Origin: Bog-756 sp963713625
GTDB taxonomy: Bacteria; Actinomycetota; Acidimicrobiia; Acidimicrobiales; RAAP-2
Assembly (NCBI GenBank): GCA_963713625.1
Contig: CAVQMN010000008.1
Coordinates: 372,001 to 436,000 of the forward strand
Length of the DNA: 64,000 nt
Reading direction: 5' to 3'
The notes under the pieces: model-generated
What the model was told of the DNA's origin: nothing
What the model saw: the letters and a program-made list of their open reading frames with translations, nothing else
Database searches by the model: none
Translations under genes and position numbers: made by a program
Shown here: positions 42,118 to 50,408 of the stretch, one piece after another
Position numbering within the stretch: the first letter of the stretch is position 1
Layout: each line of letters opens with the position of its first letter

Positions 42118-43314
42118 ATGCCCAAGCGAACGGTGGACTTTCCGGTCTTCGACGCCGACAACCATCTCTACGAGACCACGGACGCCTTCACGAAGTTCCT
42201 GGATCCGAAGTATGCCGGCCTGATCCAGTACGTCCAGGTCAACGGCCGCACCAAGATCGCCGTCAAGGGCCAGATCAGTGATTACATCCCCAATCCCACC
42301 TTCGAGGTGGTGGCCGCACCCGGGGCCCAGGAGGAGTACTTCAAGAGCGGGAATCCCGAGGGAAAGTCACGCCGCGAGATCATGGGCAAGCCCATCAAGG
42401 CGCTTCCCGCCTTCAGCGAGCCCGGGCCGAGGCTCAAGCTGATGGACGAACTCGGACTTGACCGGGCCCTCATGTGGCCGACGCTGGCCAGTCTGCTCGA
42501 GGAGCGCCTGCGGGGTGACCCCCCGGCCACCCACGCCGTGGTGCACGCCCTCAACCAGTGGATGCACGAGCACTGGTCGTTCAACTACGAGAACCGCATC
42601 TTCCCGACGCCGGTGATCCACCTCGGCGTCGTGGACCAGGCCATCGAGGAGCTCGAATGGGTACTCGAGCGGGGGGCCCGGATCATCCTCGTCCGGCCCG
42701 CGCCCGTCTCGGGTTTCATGGGACCCCGCTCGCCGGCGCTTCCCGAGTTCGACCCCTTCTGGAAGCTGGTGGTCGAGGCCGGCATCCCGGTGGGCATGCA
42801 CGCCTCCGACAGCGGCTATCAGCGCTACCTCAACGAGTGGGAGGGCATCGGCAGTGAGATGACCCCGTTCAAGGGGGGTTCCGGATTCGTGGCCATCATC
42901 GGCCACGGGGGACGCGCCATCACCGACACGGTGGCGTCGCTCATCGGTCACGGCCTGTGCTCCAGATTCCCCGAGCTCCGGTTCGCTCCGGTGGAGAACG
43001 GCAGCAACTGGGTCCGACCGCTGTTGAACGACATGGAGCACGCGTACACTTCGGCCCCACAGGTGTTCGACGAGAACCCGGTCGAGGTGTTCAAGCGCAA
43101 CATCTACGTCCACCCCTTCCACGAGGAGGACCCGATGGGCCTGGTCGAGATCCTCGGCGCCGACCGGGTGCTGTTCGGATCCGACTATCCCCACCCCGAG
43201 GGGATGTCCGACCCCATCAGCTTCGTCGACGAACTCGACGGCCTGCCCCACGACGACGTCGTCAAGATCATGGGCGGCAACCTGAGCCAGCTCATGGGAC
43301 TCGAGGTCGCATGA
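42118..43314 (+). CDS. Amidohydrolase 2 family protein (ACMSD-like)
   Basis: The 398-residue protein begins FPVFDADNHLYE, the DxDxH form of the metal motif. MHASDSGYQ, IGHGGRA and FGSDYPHPEG follow, the last holding the catalytic Asp. It belongs with aminocarboxymuconate-semialdehyde decarboxylase and related decarboxylases. AAGGAGG precedes ATG 42118. It is distantly related to the gene at 10929. Confidence 0.84.
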   Translation: MPKRTVDFPVFDADNHLYETTDAFTKFLDPKYAGLIQYVQVNGRTKIAVKGQISDYIPNPTFEVVAAPGAQEEYFKSGNPEGKSRREIMGKPIKALPAFSEPGPRLKLMDELGLDRALMWPTLASLLEERLRGDPPATHAVVHALNQWMHEHWSFNYENRIFPTPVIHLGVVDQAIEELEWVLERGARIILVRPAPVSGFMGPRSPALPEFDPFWKLVVEAGIPVGMHASDSGYQRYLNEWEGIGSEMTPFKGGSGFVAIIGHGGRAITDTVASLIGHGLCSRFPELRFAPVENGSNWVRPLLNDMEHAYTSAPQVFDENPVEVFKRNIYVHPFHEEDPMGLVEILGADRVLFGSDYPHPEGMSDPISFVDELDGLPHDDVVKIMGGNLSQLMGLEVA

Positions 43315-43345
43315 GCCGTCGGGGTGGCCCGAGGGGCTGAGTCGC

Positions 43346-44611
43346 TCAGCCGGTCTTCTGGGGTGCGCGGTTGTGGCGCACCTCGTCGAAGGGTCGGTCC
43401 CGGTCGGCCGCGTACTCGCGCGGCATCCCGAGGACCCGCTCGCTGATGATGTTCCGCTGCATCTCGTTGCTCCCCCCACCCAGGCTGTTGGACTGCCGGG
43501 TCAGATAGAGCTGCCCCCTGCGTCCGGCCGGATCATCGCCCACCCACGCCCCTGCGCCTGACCCGGCGATCTCCAGCCCGATATCGAAGGAGCGCTCGCT
43601 GCTGGTGGCGGCGAAGAGTCGGGGGATGGCCCCGGCCGGCGACGGCAGGGCCCCGGTCCGGATCCCGACCGCGATCCGATCGCTGAGCTGCTGCTGCACC
43701 CGGTCGTTGACCCGGGCCTCGGCCACCAGCTGGCGGACCACCGGATCGTACTCCTGGCCGGTGGCCCGGGCCAGGTCGGCCAAGTCCGATCGCAGTCCGC
43801 CGTTTTCGGCGTCCCCGACCGCCACGCCGCTCACGTAGGGCGATCCCCCGCCCACCGCATCCCGCTCGTGGAAGAGCAGTCGCGAGGCCACTGTCCACCC
43901 GTCGTTGACCTGTCCGATGACGTTCTCGGCCGGGATGGCCACGTCATCGAAGAACTCCTGGCAGAACTCGGCCTGCCCGCTGACCATGGCGATCCGCTGC
44001 ACCTCGATGCCCGGTTGGTGGATCTTGACGATGAACATGGTCAGGCCCTGGTGTTTGGGCACGTGCGGGTCGGTGCGGGCCAGGCACATCGCATAGTCGG
44101 AACGGAAGGCACCCGAACTCCAGATCTTCGATCCGCTCATCACGAACACATCCCCGTCCCGGGTGGCCTGGGTCACCAGACCGGCCAGGTCGGAACCTCC
44201 GCTGGGCTCGGAAAGGAACTGCACCCAGAGTTCGTCCCCGCTGAGGATGGCCGGCAGGTGCCGCTTTTTCTGCTCCTCGGTCCCGAAGTCGAGCAGCGTG
44301 GGAGCCAGGATCGACAGGGTCGGGACGTTGAACAGCGTCGGCATCTGATAGGGGAGGGACTCCTGGGTGAAGGCACGCTGGTGCTCACGGGTCAGGCCTC
44401 GTCCGCCGTACTCGACGGGAAAGCAGATCCCCGCGAACCCGCCGTCGAAGAGCAGGCGCTGCAGCCGGCGGGTGTTCTCCCCCATCTCGTCCAGCTGGAC
44501 CAGCTGCCGGTTGTCCATGCCCTCGGGAAGACGGGGCATGGTCTCGGCCAGCCACTGGCGGGCCCGCAGCCGGAAGGTCTCGACATCCTCGTCGGTGGTT
44601 ACTTCGTCCAC
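43346..44611 (-). CDS. Acyl-CoA dehydrogenase, alpha-type FadE subunit
   Basis: The 421-residue protein has LSEPSGGSDLAGLVTQA, FVMSGSKIWSSGAF and SNSLGGGSNEMQRNIISERVLG (the FAD-completing motif). GTG 44611 follows GAGGAGG at five bases. The beta-type FadE gene lies 10 bp upstream on the same strand, so the pair probably forms an alpha-beta heteromer like the steroid side-chain FadE pairs. Confidence 0.86.
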   Translation of the reverse strand: MDEVTTDEDVETFRLRARQWLAETMPRLPEGMDNRQLVQLDEMGENTRRLQRLLFDGGFAGICFPVEYGGRGLTREHQRAFTQESLPYQMPTLFNVPTLSILAPTLLDFGTEEQKKRHLPAILSGDELWVQFLSEPSGGSDLAGLVTQATRDGDVFVMSGSKIWSSGAFRSDYAMCLARTDPHVPKHQGLTMFIVKIHQPGIEVQRIAMVSGQAEFCQEFFDDVAIPAENVIGQVNDGWTVASRLLFHERDAVGGGSPYVSGVAVGDAENGGLRSDLADLARATGQEYDPVVRQLVAEARVNDRVQQQLSDRIAVGIRTGALPSPAGAIPRLFAATSSERSFDIGLEIAGSGAGAWVGDDPAGRRGQLYLTRQSNSLGGGSNEMQRNIISERVLGMPREYAADRDRPFDEVRHNRAPQKTG

Positions 44612-44621
44612 TGGATCCTCC

Positions 44622-45749
44622 TCAGTTCCCCATGGCCACGGCGGCGACGCGTTCCCGGTGCTCACGCGGGGTTCCGAACTGTGTCTGGTCCTGCACCACG
44701 CGGCGGAGGTACAGATGGAGATCGTGGTCCCAGGTGACCCCGATGCCACCATGCAGCTGCACGCACTCGGACAGGATGAACGGGGCGCGATCCCCGATGT
44801 AGGACTTGGCCACGCTGACCAGTTCGGCCGCGTCCGATCCCGTGTCCACGGCGCGGGCCGCGGCCTCGGCGGTGGCGTGGGACGCCTCGAGCCACATCTT
44901 CATGTCGGCGAACCGGTGTTTGAGCGCCTGGTATGACGCCAGCGGCCGGCCGAACGAGAACCGGTCCTGGGCGTACTCGATGGTGAATTCGAGGACGCGG
45001 CCGACCGCTCCCACCATTTCTGCGCACTGCAGCACGACAGCATCCTCGAGCTGTCGCTCGACATCGGCGTCGGCCGATCCGGGTACGCCGAGCACGCCGT
45101 CGGCACCCACTTCGACCTGGTCGAAGCGCAAGGTGGCGAACCGCCGGACGAGATCGAGGCTCGAGGCCGGGACCGCGGTCAAACCCGGCGCATCCGATGG
45201 GACGACGAACTGGACCAGGCCCTCGCCGGCCCGGGCCGTGACCAGGATCAGGTCCGCCTGCCCGCCGGCCTCCACCGGGACCGAAGCGCCGTCGAGGACG
45301 AAGCCGTCACCCCGGGCCACAGCCCGGACACCGCCGGCACCGGCCCGACCACCGACGCCCGTCCCCTCGGGGCACCAGGTGGCGACGGTCTCCCCGCTGA
45401 CCAGCGCGGCCAGCTGCTTGTGGTGGGCCGGTGTCCCCACCCTGGACAGAGCGGCGGCCACCACATTGGTGGGGATGAGCGGCCCGGGTGAGACCAGACG
45501 GCCGACCTCCTCGGCCACCAGCTGCAGATCGGCGAGCGGTTGACCCGAGATGCAACCACCACCGTGGTCCTCGGACACCAGCATCGAGACCCAGCCGAGC
45601 TCGGCTCCGCGCCGCCACCAGGCACGATCGAAACCGTCCGCCTCGTCCTCGGCAATACGGCGGACCGCATCCAGCGGGCAGGTCTCCTCGAGGAACCGGG
45701 CCGTCGTCTCCCGGAACAGCTCCTGGTCGTCAGTCAGGCCGAAGGGCAC
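44622..45749 (-). CDS. Acyl-CoA dehydrogenase, beta-type FadE subunit
   Basis: The 375-residue protein has FGRPLASYQALKHRFADMK and VQLHGGIGVTWDHDLHLYLRR, but no GGxxEMQR-type motif. That makes it complementary to the alpha subunit encoded 10 bp downstream. GTG 45749 is the start. The two genes together encode the complete motif set seen in the single fused protein at 20991. Confidence 0.85.
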   Translation of the reverse strand: MPFGLTDDQELFRETTARFLEETCPLDAVRRIAEDEADGFDRAWWRRGAELGWVSMLVSEDHGGGCISGQPLADLQLVAEEVGRLVSPGPLIPTNVVAAALSRVGTPAHHKQLAALVSGETVATWCPEGTGVGGRAGAGGVRAVARGDGFVLDGASVPVEAGGQADLILVTARAGEGLVQFVVPSDAPGLTAVPASSLDLVRRFATLRFDQVEVGADGVLGVPGSADADVERQLEDAVVLQCAEMVGAVGRVLEFTIEYAQDRFSFGRPLASYQALKHRFADMKMWLEASHATAEAAARAVDTGSDAAELVSVAKSYIGDRAPFILSECVQLHGGIGVTWDHDLHLYLRRVVQDQTQFGTPREHRERVAAVAMGN

Positions 45750-45807
45750 GTTCAGGCCCCCCTGTCGTGCGCCGGCTCGGACACCACCGTCTCCCCGGGG
45801 TGACCGC

Positions 45808-46980
45808 TCACTGCTGAGGGCCCAGGAGCAGCGGCAGCGAGTCGATCTGGCGGAGGCCCATCATGTAGCTGAGCTCGGTGCCCGGCACGATCGAGTACTC
45901 CGGGATGCGCCGGTGCCATTCCCGCAGGGCGATCCGCAGCTCGAGACGGGCCAGATGGGACCCGAGGCAACGGTGGACCCCGCCCCCGAAGGCCAGGTGC
46001 CGGTTCTCACTGCGGGCGAGATCCACCACGTCCATCCCGGGCACGGCGTCGTCGTCGGTGTTGGCGGAGCCGATGACGATCCCGACGTTGTCGCCGGCGT
46101 GGATGGGGCACCCGCCGAGGTCCACGTCGCGGGTGGCCACCCGGGCCACGGTGGTGACTGGGGTCTCCCATCGCAGGAGCTCCTCGACGGCCGAGGGGAT
46201 GACGGCCGGATCGTCCACGATCTGGCGTCGCTCTGCCGGGTGCTGGGCCAGTCGGGCGATGAAGCACTCCAGCGAGTCGGTGACCGTGTCCAGCCCGGCC
46301 AGGATGAACAAGAAGCAGATGCCGAGGATCTCGTCCTCGGTCAGTCGCTCACCGTCCACCTCGGCCTCGATGAAGAGGCTGAGGATATCGTCCTGGGGCT
46401 TCGCCCTCCGGTCCTTCACCGCATCGGCGAAGTAGTCCTCGATCCGGCGGGCGGCCGCCTTCTGGCCGTTCTTGATCTCATCCATGTCGGAACCGGACGG
46501 CCGCAGAATGCCGTCCTTCATCTCCAGAAATGACTCGAGATGGGTCAGGGGCAGGCCGACCAGGGCCAAGAACACCGACGAGGGCAGCGGAATGGCGAAG
46601 TCGGTGGCGAACTCGCACGCACCCTTTTCGATGAAGCCGTCGATGAGCTCGTTGACCAACCGGGTGATCTCGGGTTCGAGCAGGTTCATCCGGCGTGGAG
46701 CGAAGATGGGATCGAGGAGCCGCCGGTACTTCCGGTGGTCCGGCGGATCCACCTGCAAGGGGATCAGGGGGACGGACTGTCCCAGGTCGACCGCGTCCAT
46801 GCCCGACGAGAACTCCTCGGGATGGGTCAGGGCGTACTCGACGGCACCCCGTTGCACCACCTGGGGCCCGAACGACCCCCCCACCACCGCCCCGGCCGCC
46901 CGGGCCTGGCGGTAGAAGGGCTGGGGGTTGGCGGCGATGTGCTCATCCATGAAGCCATCGGCCAGGCTGTCGGTTTCCAT
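45808..46980 (-). CDS. Cytochrome P450
   Basis: This is a 390-residue bacterial P450. It has AGLDT of the I helix at 228-232, the ExxR pair Glu267 and Arg270 (EELLRWE), and the heme loop FGGGVHRCLG with Cys338. It is soluble, with no membrane anchor. It would hydroxylate a hydrophobic substrate with electrons from a ferredoxin; two candidates lie in this window (41754, 23250). GGGAGGGGC precedes ATG 46980. It lies upstream of the FadE pair on the same strand, which suggests a joint catabolic role. Confidence 0.92.
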   Translation of the reverse strand: METDSLADGFMDEHIAANPQPFYRQARAAGAVVGGSFGPQVVQRGAVEYALTHPEEFSSGMDAVDLGQSVPLIPLQVDPPDHRKYRRLLDPIFAPRRMNLLEPEITRLVNELIDGFIEKGACEFATDFAIPLPSSVFLALVGLPLTHLESFLEMKDGILRPSGSDMDEIKNGQKAAARRIEDYFADAVKDRRAKPQDDILSLFIEAEVDGERLTEDEILGICFLFILAGLDTVTDSLECFIARLAQHPAERRQIVDDPAVIPSAVEELLRWETPVTTVARVATRDVDLGGCPIHAGDNVGIVIGSANTDDDAVPGMDVVDLARSENRHLAFGGGVHRCLGSHLARLELRIALREWHRRIPEYSIVPGTELSYMMGLRQIDSLPLLLGPQQ

Positions 46981-47109
46981 GCACGCCCCTCCCATTCGGG
47001 CCCCACCTGTCCCGGCCCGGGTCGTCGGGCCGGCGTGAGAATCAGCTTTTCAGCAGAAGGTTAACGCGTGCCCCGGGGGGACGCGTGAGGCCATCGGGAG
47101 CCGACCCGG
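46981..47109 (-). promoter_or_regulatory. Leader region of the P450 gene
   Basis: The 129-bp gap contains a locally AT-richer patch (about 47039-47066, with GTTAAC at its centre) in a GC-rich background. It is a plausible promoter region for the minus-strand P450 gene. I cannot assign exact boxes. Confidence 0.3.
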
Positions 47110-47910
47110 TCAGTGGGCGGCGCGGAAGTCGGGGGTTCGCTTCTCGGCGAAGGCGGCCATCCCCTCGGCCATCTCAGCCGAGACGGCCGCCATGGCCTGG
47201 GCCTGCGCCTCCCGGTCGAGGGAGGCGGGAAGGCCGGTCTCGAAGGTGGCGTTCAGCAGCTGCTTGGACAGCCCCATCGACCGGACCGGCCCGGCCGCCA
47301 GCCGGGCGGCCAGGAGGCCTGCCTCGTAGGCGAGATCCTCAGCCGACGGGACGAACCGGTAGGCCAGCCCGAGGGAAACGGCCTCCTCGCCCTTCGCCCC
47401 CTCGCCCAACATCACCATGGCCTTGGCCCTGGGCAGCCCGACCAGGCGGGGGAGCAGATAGGCGCCTCCGGCGTCGACCACCAGCCCCCAGCGGGCAAAC
47501 GACCACACGAACCGGGACTGTTCGCAGACCATGACGAAGTCGCAGGCCAGAGCCAGGTGGGCGCCCGGTCCCACCGCAGTGCCGTTGACGGCCGCCACCG
47601 TGGGTTTGTCCAGCTCCCAGAGCTCACGGATGAAGGCCTGCACCCCACTCCGCAGTGCCTCACTGGTGTTCCGGGGGTTGAAATCGGCACCGCCGGAGCC
47701 GGCCACGGTCGACTGGCGCAGATCCATGCCCGCGCAGAACGCGTCGCCGACACCGGTGATGAGCAAGGCCCGCACCTCCGGGTCGGAGCGGGCTTGACGG
47801 ACCCGGGCCACGATGTCGTCACGCATCTCCCCGGTCAGGGCGTTCTTGGCCTCGGGACGGTCGAGGACCAGTCGGGCGACACTGTCTTCTCCGACGTCAT
47901 AGCGGATCAT
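47110..47910 (-). CDS. Enoyl-CoA hydratase/isomerase family protein
   Basis: The 266-residue crotonase-fold protein has LVLDRPEAKNALTG, FCAGMDLRQSTVA and NGTAVGPGAHLALACDFVMV. The second oxyanion loop reads VGPGAH rather than AGGG. It may be a hydratase, isomerase or related hydrolase. ATG 47910 overlaps the redoxin stop (ATGA), so the two genes are translationally coupled. Confidence 0.84.
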   Translation of the reverse strand: MIRYDVGEDSVARLVLDRPEAKNALTGEMRDDIVARVRQARSDPEVRALLITGVGDAFCAGMDLRQSTVAGSGGADFNPRNTSEALRSGVQAFIRELWELDKPTVAAVNGTAVGPGAHLALACDFVMVCEQSRFVWSFARWGLVVDAGGAYLLPRLVGLPRAKAMVMLGEGAKGEEAVSLGLAYRFVPSAEDLAYEAGLLAARLAAGPVRSMGLSKQLLNATFETGLPASLDREAQAQAMAAVSAEMAEGMAAFAEKRTPDFRAAH

Positions 47911-48962
47911 CCGACGGGCTGGTCCCTTCGCACCGCGGGCAGACCGTGGTACGGCATGCCGCGCCCCTTCCACTCCTCGTACCGGGTCAGGAAGTCGTCG
48001 CCGAACGGGTCCTCTCCGACCAGCGGCATGCCCGCTCGCCACACGGTGAGGTCGTCAGGGGCCAGCTCGGAGGCGAGGGAGACGTGCAGCCGGGTGGCCT
48101 CCTGGTCGCCCTGGCGGTGGGCTGCGGCGGCCACCCGAAAGTGGAGCCGGGCCAACACCTCGTCGCGGGAGAGGTCAGGGACCGCCCGGCGGGCCTCGTC
48201 CTCGGTGACCGGGACGATCCCCTGGTGGACCCATCGGCGGACGTCGTCCAGGTGGGGACCGGACTCGACCCCGGTGAAGTCGGCGAACAGGTCGCTGCCG
48301 AAGGCACTGCCGTTGGGTCGCACGATTCGGTTCTCCTCGTCGATCCAGAGCACCGTGGGCACGTTGGAGATGGCGTAGAGCTCGGTGAGGAGGTGGTTCG
48401 GGTCGTACAGCACCGGCAGGCTGATCCCGTCCGTCCACGGCTTGACATCGGCGGCTGCGTGGTCGATGGCCACGGCGATGACGGTGAAGCCCTCGGGGGC
48501 GAGCTCGTCGTGAAGCGCCTGCCACCCCGGGAGGTCATAGCGACAGCCGCACCAGCTCGAGAAGGTGACCAGCAGCTTCTTCATGCCGAGCCAGTCGTCG
48601 AGCCGGTGCAGGTTCTCACCGACATCGGGCAGCTCGAAGGCCGGAGCCCTCAGGTCCACGAGCGCCTGCCGGCGCAGTTCGGCGGGAAGTGACATGGCCA
48701 CCAACCCGGCATCGACGTCGATGACCACGGCCCGGCCCAGCGCTTCGGCCACCGCAGCCAGGTCGAGTTGCCCTCCCACCTCCAGGGCGCCGGTGTCTGC
48801 GACGGGCACACAGGTATCCCCGCGGCACAGCCCCGAGGGCTTCAGCTCCCATCCGAGGGCATCGGGAAGCCGGTCGGGATCGACCAGGAACGAGCCCCGT
48901 TCCGGATCCGGCGTGGCGTCGACGTGCCGGGTGGCCTCGTCGATGATCGTGATTCGTCTCAT
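47907..48962 (-). CDS. Redoxin/TlpA-like thioredoxin-fold protein
   Basis: The 351-residue protein contains a thioredoxin-like domain (about 105-225) with FSSWCGCRYDLPGWQ, a CxC rather than CxxC active site, and the cis-Pro motif ISNVPTVLWIDEENRI. An N-terminal domain with CRGDTC and a C-terminal helical domain flank it. AhpC/TSA and TlpA-type proteins reduce peroxides or disulfides; no signal peptide is visible, so it is probably cytoplasmic. AAGGAG precedes ATG 48962. Coupling to a hydratase gene is unexpected. Confidence 0.8.
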   Translation of the reverse strand: MRRITIIDEATRHVDATPDPERGSFLVDPDRLPDALGWELKPSGLCRGDTCVPVADTGALEVGGQLDLAAVAEALGRAVVIDVDAGLVAMSLPAELRRQALVDLRAPAFELPDVGENLHRLDDWLGMKKLLVTFSSWCGCRYDLPGWQALHDELAPEGFTVIAVAIDHAAADVKPWTDGISLPVLYDPNHLLTELYAISNVPTVLWIDEENRIVRPNGSAFGSDLFADFTGVESGPHLDDVRRWVHQGIVPVTEDEARRAVPDLSRDEVLARLHFRVAAAAHRQGDQEATRLHVSLASELAPDDLTVWRAGMPLVGEDPFGDDFLTRYEEWKGRGMPYHGLPAVRRDQPVG

Positions 48963-49025
48963 CTCACTACTCCTTCGCGGCCTTCACCGTTGTCGGCCTA
49001 CCCCTCGATGTCAATCCGGGCGCGG

Positions 49026-50408
49026 TCAGCCGGGCCCGGGGGCCGGCGCCGAACCCTGGAGTCCCGACGCCTCGACGAACCGGCGGCTGCGTCCGGCGAA
49101 GCCTCCTTGCCCCTCGGGGGTCGGCGCGGCAGGCGAGAAGAGCACGACGCCGCCGGCCGGGGTGGTTCGTACCGCCTTTTGCACCGCGTCCTCCAGGTCC
49201 CGGGCCACATCCACGGCCAGGGCTGCGCCTCCCTCCGCCGACCGGGAGGCCAGGGACTCGGCCACACGGTTCGAATCGGGCGACAACACGACGACGTGGG
49301 GGACCGGCCGCCGGGAGGCCAGCGCCTCCACCAGCCCGGTCGGATCCACCCCGCGGTCCGCCCCGCCGAGAATGACGGTCAGCGCCCGGCCCGGAAAGGC
49401 GGCGAGCGAGCTCACCGTGGCAAAGGGATTTGAGGCCAGGGCATCGTCGACGAACGTGAGGCCGTCACGCTCACCGACGGTTCGGCAGCGGGACGGCAGT
49501 CCGTCGAAACCGTCGACGGCCGCCCGTATCGAGTCGATCGACGGGCTGGCGCCGTCGAGGAGCAACGCGCCGGCGATGGCGCCGCACAGGTTCCACAGGT
49601 TGTGCCGTCCCGGGACCGGCATGGCCGGTGCGGCCCCGAGCTCCTCGTCGTCGACCACGATGGCACCCGACGGGGTCACCTGGACCCGGCCGGCCGGACC
49701 GAACAGGATGCGGTGGGGATGACCGGCGGTGCGCCGCACGGCCTCGTCACTGGCCGCACTCACGGCCAGGGCACCGGGAGGGCCCGCCTCGATGAGCCGG
49801 AGCTTGTCCCGGTAGTAGGACTCCTCGCCCCCGTGCCAATCGAGATGATCGGGAGCCAAGCTGGTCAGCACGCACACCCCGGGGCTGACGGTGACGTCGA
49901 CGGCCTGGTAGGAGGAGACTTCGACGACGTAGGCGTCGACCAGAGGCCGGCCGTACATTTCGGTCACCGGCACCCCGATGTTGCCGATGAGGGAGACGTC
50001 GAGCCCGCCTTCCCGCAGGATGGACGCGGTCAGTGCCGCCGTCGTGCTCTTCCCCTTGGTCCCGGTGATGGCTACCACCCGGGCGTCGGCGTAGTCTTCG
50101 AGCCACATGGCCATCGCCGTTGTCACCGCTACCCCGGCCGCCTCCGCCGCCACCAGCTCGGGGCGGTACCGGCTCACGCCCGGGGCCCGGACGACCACAT
50201 CGACGTCGTCCCACACCATCTGGTCGGGTCGCATGACCCGGTGCGGTGTGGCACCCCGACCGCCCAGGCGGATGCCGGCCTCCTCGGCACAGTCGTCGAT
50301 CAGGAGCGGGACCACGCCGCGCTCGGCCAGGAGCCCGGCCATGGCCAGCCCCTCGGCCCCGATCCCCCACAGGGCGACCCTGGAGGCGCACAGCTCATCG
50401 AGGGTCAC
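49026..50408 (-). CDS. murD2: MurD-like Mur ligase, probable UDP-MurNAc-L-Ala--L-Glu ligase (MurD2)
   Basis: This is a 460-residue Mur ligase. GTKGKST (115-121) is the ATP loop, with EVSSYQ and LAPDHLDWHG following, all typical of MurD. The cytoplasmic reaction adds glutamate to UDP-MurNAc-L-Ala. The partner gene overlapping its GTG start encodes a MurL-like epimerase. By analogy with Xanthomonas MurD2-MurL this enzyme should add L-Glu instead of D-Glu, which is then inverted. Substrate stereochemistry cannot be read from sequence. Confidence 0.82.
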   Translation of the reverse strand: MTLDELCASRVALWGIGAEGLAMAGLLAERGVVPLLIDDCAEEAGIRLGGRGATPHRVMRPDQMVWDDVDVVVRAPGVSRYRPELVAAEAAGVAVTTAMAMWLEDYADARVVAITGTKGKSTTAALTASILREGGLDVSLIGNIGVPVTEMYGRPLVDAYVVEVSSYQAVDVTVSPGVCVLTSLAPDHLDWHGGEESYYRDKLRLIEAGPPGALAVSAASDEAVRRTAGHPHRILFGPAGRVQVTPSGAIVVDDEELGAAPAMPVPGRHNLWNLCGAIAGALLLDGASPSIDSIRAAVDGFDGLPSRCRTVGERDGLTFVDDALASNPFATVSSLAAFPGRALTVILGGADRGVDPTGLVEALASRRPVPHVVVLSPDSNRVAESLASRSAEGGAALAVDVARDLEDAVQKAVRTTPAGGVVLFSPAAPTPEGQGGFAGRSRRFVEASGLQGSAPAPGPG

